Assembly (NCBI GenBank): GCA_963556145.1
Contig: OY744463.1
Coordinates: 1,426,001 to 1,490,000 of the forward strand
Direction: 5' to 3'
Source of the DNA: Hygrocybe punicea
Taxonomy: Eukaryota; Basidiomycota; Agaricomycetes; Agaricales; Hygrophoraceae
DNA: 64,000 nucleotides
The translations under genes and the position numbers were made by a program. Positions 59,157 through 64,000 of this stretch are shown piece after piece (within the stretch, counting starts at the first letter, position 1; each line of letters starts with the position of its first letter). The notes below the pieces were generated by a model. It did no database searches and was not told the origin of the DNA. It saw only the letters and a program-made list of their open reading frames with translations.

Positions 59157-60864
59157 CGTCCTCGTTGTCGTTGTCATCCCCCGTAGTCCTCGTCGTCCAC
59201 TGGATTGTCGTCGTCATCGTCTCCGTCGTCCTGTCGTCTCTTGGCTGGCCATCTCCATCCCCGTTGTCTTCCCCTAGCTGGCCGTATTTTGCCCTCGCCA
59301 TCGCTGTCCTCATCGTTGCCGCTGTGCTTGTCTCGGCTGTCTGTCTCAGTCATTGGCGCATCCTCGTACCTGGCCTCGCGGCCTTGTTTCTGTGGCCGTT
59401 TTCATCGGCGTCCGTTCTGTTTGCTTGGGTGGCCGTGGCGTTGTCTTCTGGGCTGGTGTTGGTTGCGGTTTGGGTTCAACTGTGTTTGTCGTGGGTCTAG
59501 CTGCAATCATTATAATCATTAGCATACACCTCAGAAAAAACTAAAAAAGAAATTATTACCTTGGGCACCCGTTTCGTTGAAATTTGAAAACGAACTCCAA
59601 CCGGCAGTTGCCGTTTTCCCAAACGGGTCCGAGTTGCCATGGCTGAAGCTTTTGAATCTTCTGGCATGCACAACAAGGCATGTATACCCCAAGTGAGATC
59701 CTGAAAAGATGTAAATATAGTACACCTACTCTCACGTCAAACTTTGTATTTTATTCGGTCCTGCATAAAGAGTTATTCACAATTTATTCCATTCCTCTGC
59801 CAGAATTGGCCCCTTAATGATCTAACTTGGTCTGAAAAATCTGAAATTAATCTAAGGAGTACTTGAATAAGTAGTCATTGTGGTACACATAAGTGCCTGA
59901 TTGTTGGTGGACCAGGACCTATGTTGCAGCCAGCAAATGCACAGAATTGTGCATTGTGGCTGGGCCACACCTCAACCGAAGTCAAAACTAGCTGTCCAAA
60001 TTAGCTGTTTTACTTTGAACCCGTCAAAATTTTCTTGGCTACAACACATTCCTGGGACCACCAAGTGCCAGGCACTGATTATGAATACAATGGATACTTT
60101 ACATAGTAGTTTCAAAATTATTGTCATATTTTTCAGAGCAATATTGGTAAAGTTGCACTTTAAGGGTCTGAAATTGGCAGGAAGGTATCAATGAATCATG
60201 AATATCTCTCTATGTAGGTCACAATAAAATACAGAATTTGGGTAGGAGGTAGTTATAGGCTAATTCTATCCCCACATGGTCTTAAATGTGTTACAAAGTT
60301 GTTGTGCTCTATGCAATAACGTTGAGAAAAGTCAGATCATGGTTACATATAAGGCAACTCGCACCCATTCAGGCAATCGGCAACCTCTGGCGTGGGGTTG
60401 AATGGTCGCGTACTCCACGATGTGTCCACAAGAACAGCAACAGCAGCAAAATGAAGTAGAAGGTAAGTAGATTTCTTATCTATTACTATGCTAACTAATA
60501 TTGTTATTTTTATGTAGAACTTTCTCACTGCCACGCCAGGAATGGACCGCAACATGCATGCCTGCGCCACGTCACCTTAACGCCCAACTGAAGGGCCGAA
60601 ACGATAAATGGCAGGCAACGACAAGGACAAAGGCGACGAGGGCACATATGGCCAGCCAGGGGAAGACGACGGGGATGGAGACGGCCAGCGAAGAGACGAC
60701 AGGATGACGGAGACGACGACGACCATCCAGGGGATGTCGAGGATGATGTCAGGGACAGAGACAGCCAGCGAGAAGATGACAGGACGACGGAGACGACGAT
60801 GACGACGATCCAGTGGACGACGAGGACTATGGGGGATGACGACAACAACGAGGACGATGACGAC
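59157..60864. other. Spacer of Foldback-like element
   Basis: The inner edges (about 59157-59300 and 60620-60856) are still inverted relatives of one another but diverged, rich in GAC/GTC triplets. A plausible intron GTAAGTAGAT ... TTATGTAG (60462-60518, with TGCTAAC) follows an exon with CAACAGCAGC, as in the hAT-like elements. No transposase motif. Confidence 0.5.
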
Positions 60865-60930
60865 TAGTGTTGCCTCAAACCGGTCGACCAGGATCAGCTT
60901 TTCCTGGTTGACCGGTTTGAGGCAACACTA
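60865..60930. mobile_element. 66-bp hairpin element (TAGTGTTGCC ends)
   Basis: TAGTGTTGCCTCAAACCGG ... CCGGTTTGAGGCAACACTA, almost fully palindromic. Perfect 8-bp TSD ATGACGAC (60857-60864 and 60931-60938). The left arm of the host element (59149-59156) has the empty site. Confidence 0.92.
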
Positions 60931-62985
60931 ATGACGACAACGAGGGGAACGATGGGAACGGGAATGGGAATGCGGGGACGGGGATGACGGGGATGGGAAT
61001 GACGGGGACGAGGATGGCGGAGACGTAGATGAAGACAACAAAGACGAGGGGAATGCAACAGGTATGTACATCCCACTCTCCTCCCTCTCCTCCTCCCTCT
61101 CCCTCTCCCCCTCTCCCTGCTGCCCTTCCCTGCTGCCTTCCCACATTCCGACTTCTCCCACTCCCACTCCCTTCTCCCACACCCACCTTCCTCCACTCCC
61201 ACACCCACCTTCCTCCCACACCCACACCATTCCTCCCACTCCACACCCACCACACCTTCCTCTCACCTGCCTCCTGCCCTTTACTATTTAATTATGTATT
61301 TTAATAATCATTAAATTTATGTGTCTACTTTAAGTAATGGTGAGGTTATATATATTGATTCCAATAGAGAATTGAGCAATATGAAATAGAAAGGCACAAT
61401 ATTCCAAGTGGGGTAATTTCTGATTTTGCCAAAGATGGTCATTGGGGATAAGTAGCTCCTGTAATGGCTGATAGCTGATAGTAAAAGTAAGATATTGTGC
61501 ATTGTCAAAATAATAATTGTGTAATTTTGCTATTCCCTGTGCTTTTAATAATTGCATTCAAATTATATTACATGGTACATTTACTTGAAGTACAGATTGA
61601 AACATTTTGATTGCTTTATATATACGGCAGTTTCTGAATAAATATTGGCTTCAGCTGTTGTGAGCTCTGTCAATGTTGTTAACATGCAATACATGCAGAC
61701 GAAGTGGGATGTGGCTCAATCCAGTGGACCAACATGGGCCCACATTGCAGCAAGCGGTAGACCCTGGTTAACCCAATCCTGCATTGAGAGCTGGGCTGGG
61801 GTCAACCCAATTCTGCAGCAAGGGCAGGGCCATGTCAACCCAATGCTGGAGCAATAGCTGGACCCTCCTGAACCCAATCCTGCTACATGAGTGGGTCTGG
61901 AATCAATGCAATGTTACAGGATGGGCTGAACCCCAATCAACCTACCCTAAAGGAAGTGCTGGACCGGTGCAGCTATAGCTGGGCCCCAGTGAACCCAAGC
62001 CTGCAGCAAAAGCTGGTCCAGGGTCAACCTGACACCACAGAAATTGCTGGACCCAGGTCAACCCAGTGCTGCAGCAATATCTGGCTCCGGGTCAACCCAA
62101 GCCCCACAGCAAGTGCTGGACCTGGGTCAACCCAGTGCTGCAGCAAGTGCTGGATCCGGGTCAACCTGACCCCACAGCAAGTGCTGGACCAGGGTCAACC
62201 CAGTGCTACAGCAATATCTGGATGCTGGTCAACCCAGTGCTGCAGCAATATCTGGCTCCAGGTCAATCCAAGCCCCACAGCAAGTGCTGGACCCAGGTCA
62301 ACCCAGTGCTGCAGCAATCGCTGGACCCCAGTCACCCTACCCTGCAGCAAGTGGTGGGCCTGGGTCAACCCAGTTCTGCAGCAACAGCTGGACCTAGGTC
62401 AACCCTAGCCTGCAGCAAGAGCTGGTCGAGGGTCAACCCAGTGCTCCAGCAATATCTGGATGCTGGTCAACCCAGTGCTGCAGCAATATCTGGCTCCGGG
62501 TCAATCCAAGCCCCACAGCAAGTGCTGGACCCAGGTCAACCCAGTGCTGTAGCAATCGCTGGACCCCAGTCACCCTACCCTGCAGCAAGTGGTGGGCCTG
62601 GGTCAACCCAGTTCTGCAGCAACAGCTGGACCCAGGTCAACCCTAGCCTGCAGCAAGAGCTGGTCGAGGGTCAACCCAGTGCTCCAGCAATAGCTGAAGT
62701 CAGGTCAACCCACATTGCTTAAACAGCTGGGCCTGGGTCAACCCAACCATCCTGGAATAGCTGCCCTGGGTTAACCTACCCCATGGCAGAGCTGACACCA
62801 GGTTGACCCACCCAGCTGCCCTTGACCAGCAAGAGCTGTACCTGGGTCAACCTACCACACCACATTTCCCCAGCAAGAGCTGTCTTTTGGGTGAACCTAC
62901 CCCCCCAGCAAGCAACTGCGCTATGTGTACCTACCTTTTGCAACTATATCTGCAATTGGGTTAACCAAAATGACTGGGTCTACTG
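60931..62985 (-). repeat. Right arm of Foldback-like element
   Basis: Inverted copy of 57102-59156, same length. Confidence 0.88.
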
Positions 62986-63785
62986 CTCTGCCGCCTTTGC
63001 CCTTTCCGCCACCTTGACCCGTTATCTCCTCGCTTCCTCCTCCTTTTCCTCCTGCAACTGTGATGCTTCCTCAGCTTCCCAACGCACTGTCTCTTTCTGT
63101 CCCTGTTCATATTCCTCCCAGCTCCGTAACCATTCCTCAACCTCCACCCCCATCTCTCTGCCCATTGAGAAGTCCCTCAGTTCCGTCACATCGATTCCGT
63201 TGTCCCGGATTTCCATCAATATTCCCCTGTAGTTCCGCTGCCGGGTATCATTAGTTCGTGCTGTTTACGGGAATGGGATCTCCTACCATGGCCTGTCGTC
63301 GTCTCACCACCCATTGCTGTCCTTCGTTCTCGAATCCGTCGCGTATGATATCGATTCCAGCCACGTCGACTTCTAGTAACTTGGCTACGGCGCTCTCGAA
63401 GTCTTGCCGCGTTTCCGCATCGAGAGTATTGAGGAAATTGTCGTATTCCGTCGACATCTGGCCTTGGTATTGGTGTTTGTTGGGCTTGTTGAGGTTGCTG
63501 TCGAGATTGTTGAAGTCGCGTGGAAAAGTTTTCTTGTTTGTATTTGTTGCCCCATCACATGACCATTGTTCCTTTATCCAGCCGTTTCGCCCCACCCTCT
63601 TTTAGTAGCTCCGGACCACTGCTTCCCGACGCTTCGATACCCGCCGGCTTCGATCTCGTTCATGTTGTACCATCGTTTCCGGCCGTTTTCGACATCGCCT
63701 CCGCTCATTTATTCCCACGACCCCGGTATCTTCGTTATTTCATATGGATCGACCAGGGATGGTCTCTATCTGAGTTCTGACCGGA

Positions 63786-64000
63786 TGTAGAGGCTCCGGG
63801 CCGTCTGGACCCAAATCCTCTTCATATCCCACATCATCCTCGTCCGTTCCCATTCATGTATCGTCGATTCCGCCTGATTCCGGTCCTCTCCGTCGATTCC
63901 GCTCCGGATTCTGCCTCCGGATTCGTTCCTACACGCACTGCAATGTCCCTAACGACCTGGAATCAGTATGTTTCTAGTTATATATCATGTATCTTCGTTT
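63786..64000 (+). repeat. 3' LTR, family B, cut by window end
   Basis: TGTAGAGGCTCCGGGCCG onward follows 53509 almost base for base for 215 bases. Confidence 0.88.

Larger units (their letters stand above)
57102..62985. mobile_element. Foldback-like transposon with 2,055-bp inverted arms
   Basis: Arms 57102-59156 and 60931-62985 are inverted copies of equal length with only a few substitutions seen. Ends CAGTAGACCCAGTC ... GACTGGGTCTACTG. 7-bp TSD CTCTGCC (57095-57101 and 62986-62992). Each arm: about 30 units of a 34-bp repeat, an AT-rich part, a purine/pyrimidine tract. The spacer (59157-60864) has no transposase. Removal restores the antisense gene. The class is unknown; the arm structure recalls Drosophila Foldback elements. 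Confidence 0.88.
56241..63457 (-). pseudogene. Antisense gene of the LTR element: coiled-coil, Cys-cluster, basic protein
   Basis: Minus strand, start ATG 63457 (MSTEYDNFLNTLDAETR). First exon to GDPIP; a 31-base GT-AG gap with CTAAT fits an intron (about 63238-63268); then RNYRGILMEIRDNGIDVTEL, VEEWLRSWEEYEQGQKETV and a Glu/Ala coiled coil. A TAA breaks EEEARR*RVKV. The Foldback-like element 57102-62985 is inserted; without it the frame goes VAERAKAAEATKRGADAATE and EDEEGTWSDQQL. Then an intron (about 56810-56872); a Cys pair region CHGIEGYACDRCKRLK; an AT-hook-like AGRPKRKIVVKR; KQTLTNVEPDTESERDD; and a helical C-terminus (MKELNQLHANQAHIFGQLDM), stop at 56241. CxxC plus a basic stretch resembles a fungal Zn-cluster DNA-binding protein. 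Its position, antisense inside an LTR element, is unusual. Function unknown. Confidence 0.6.
53509..64000 (+). mobile_element. Family B LTR retrotransposon, non-autonomous, 3' end beyond window
   Basis: 5' LTR 53509-54103, primer site 54106, Gag-like ORF 54287-55753, an antisense spliced gene 56241-63457, and a 3' LTR starting at 63786. Without the Foldback-like insertion (5,891 bp with one TSD) and the solo LTR at 55749 it would be near 4.8 kb if the 3' LTR is full length. No reverse transcriptase, RNase H or integrase seen, so it depends on another element. Confidence 0.8.

Noticed and set aside
1..64000. tRNA, rRNA or host housekeeping gene
   Set aside because: No cloverleaf, rRNA block or recognised host gene was found by reading; short RNAs could be missed without a search tool.

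Overview
The window looks like repeat-rich chromosomal DNA of a basidiomycete fungus, most likely an Agaricomycete; the genus cannot be fixed. Evidence: short GT-AG introns (about 45-75 bp) and protein families I recognise from that group (Plavaka and TNP2/CACTA transposases, Ty3-type Gag/protease, Tc1/mariner DDE transposases, and several uncharacterised Agaricomycete transposon-associated proteins). I see no convincing host housekeeping gene, rRNA, tRNA or CRISPR. Almost everything is transposable elements nested inside one another. Many boundaries can be fixed to the base, because removing an insertion plus one target-site duplication (TSD) rejoins an open reading frame.

Layout. 1-5658: decayed Plavaka transposase, then an unknown gene split by a solo LTR. 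6791-12150: an LTR-retrotransposon remnant whose Ser/Thr/Pro-rich ORF is split by a two-gene Tc1/mariner element (7670-10952, 211-bp terminal inverted repeats, TA TSD) and by a hAT-like element (11107-11941, 8-bp TSD). 12159-19800: a TIR-like element, a CpG-rich tract, a 1.6-kb solo LTR (14008-15641), a palindromic mini-element (15775-15907), and Ty3 gag and protease remnants that carry another solo LTR and a MITE. 19811-21546: a truncated hAT-like end and an LTR with a second LTR nested in it.

22078-47637 is the most striking object: a 25,560-bp CACTA-like transposon with 502-bp terminal inverted repeats starting CACTGCTGAC and a perfect 3-bp TSD (GTT). It lies inside a Tc1/mariner transposase pseudogene whose frame continues across the excised segment (...DYNPIE | LEFSTMK...). 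It carries a TNP2-type transposase (22708-28931, minus), a WD40 protein with a C-terminal membrane helix (29806-31631, minus), an unknown protein (31988-34142, plus), a probable TET/JBP-like 2-oxoglutarate/Fe(II) dioxygenase (35432-38842, plus), a coiled-coil/SSDES-motif protein (39795-42027, plus) and another unknown protein (43222-47076, plus). A repeat-rich intergenic module of about 1 kb recurs in front of three of these genes. The element has itself been hit by two or more waves: a hAT-like element at 23197-24115, a solo LTR at 26093-27708, hAT-like elements at 32235-33658 and 44644-45953, and a small LTR element at 36408-38165. Most of its genes carry stops or frameshifts, so this copy is probably dead.

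47638-53508: the resumed mariner pseudogene, GGACT/AGTCC repeats, AT-rich DNA, a hAT-like element (49074-50432), a 452-bp MITE (51418-51869), a purine tract and an LTR fragment. 53509 to the window end: a non-autonomous LTR retrotransposon with a Gag-like ORF (54287-55753) and an antisense spliced gene (56241-63457). That antisense gene is split by a Foldback-like transposon (57102-62985) with 2,055-bp near-identical inverted arms built of tandem repeats and a 7-bp TSD. Its right arm contains a 66-bp hairpin element with an 8-bp TSD.
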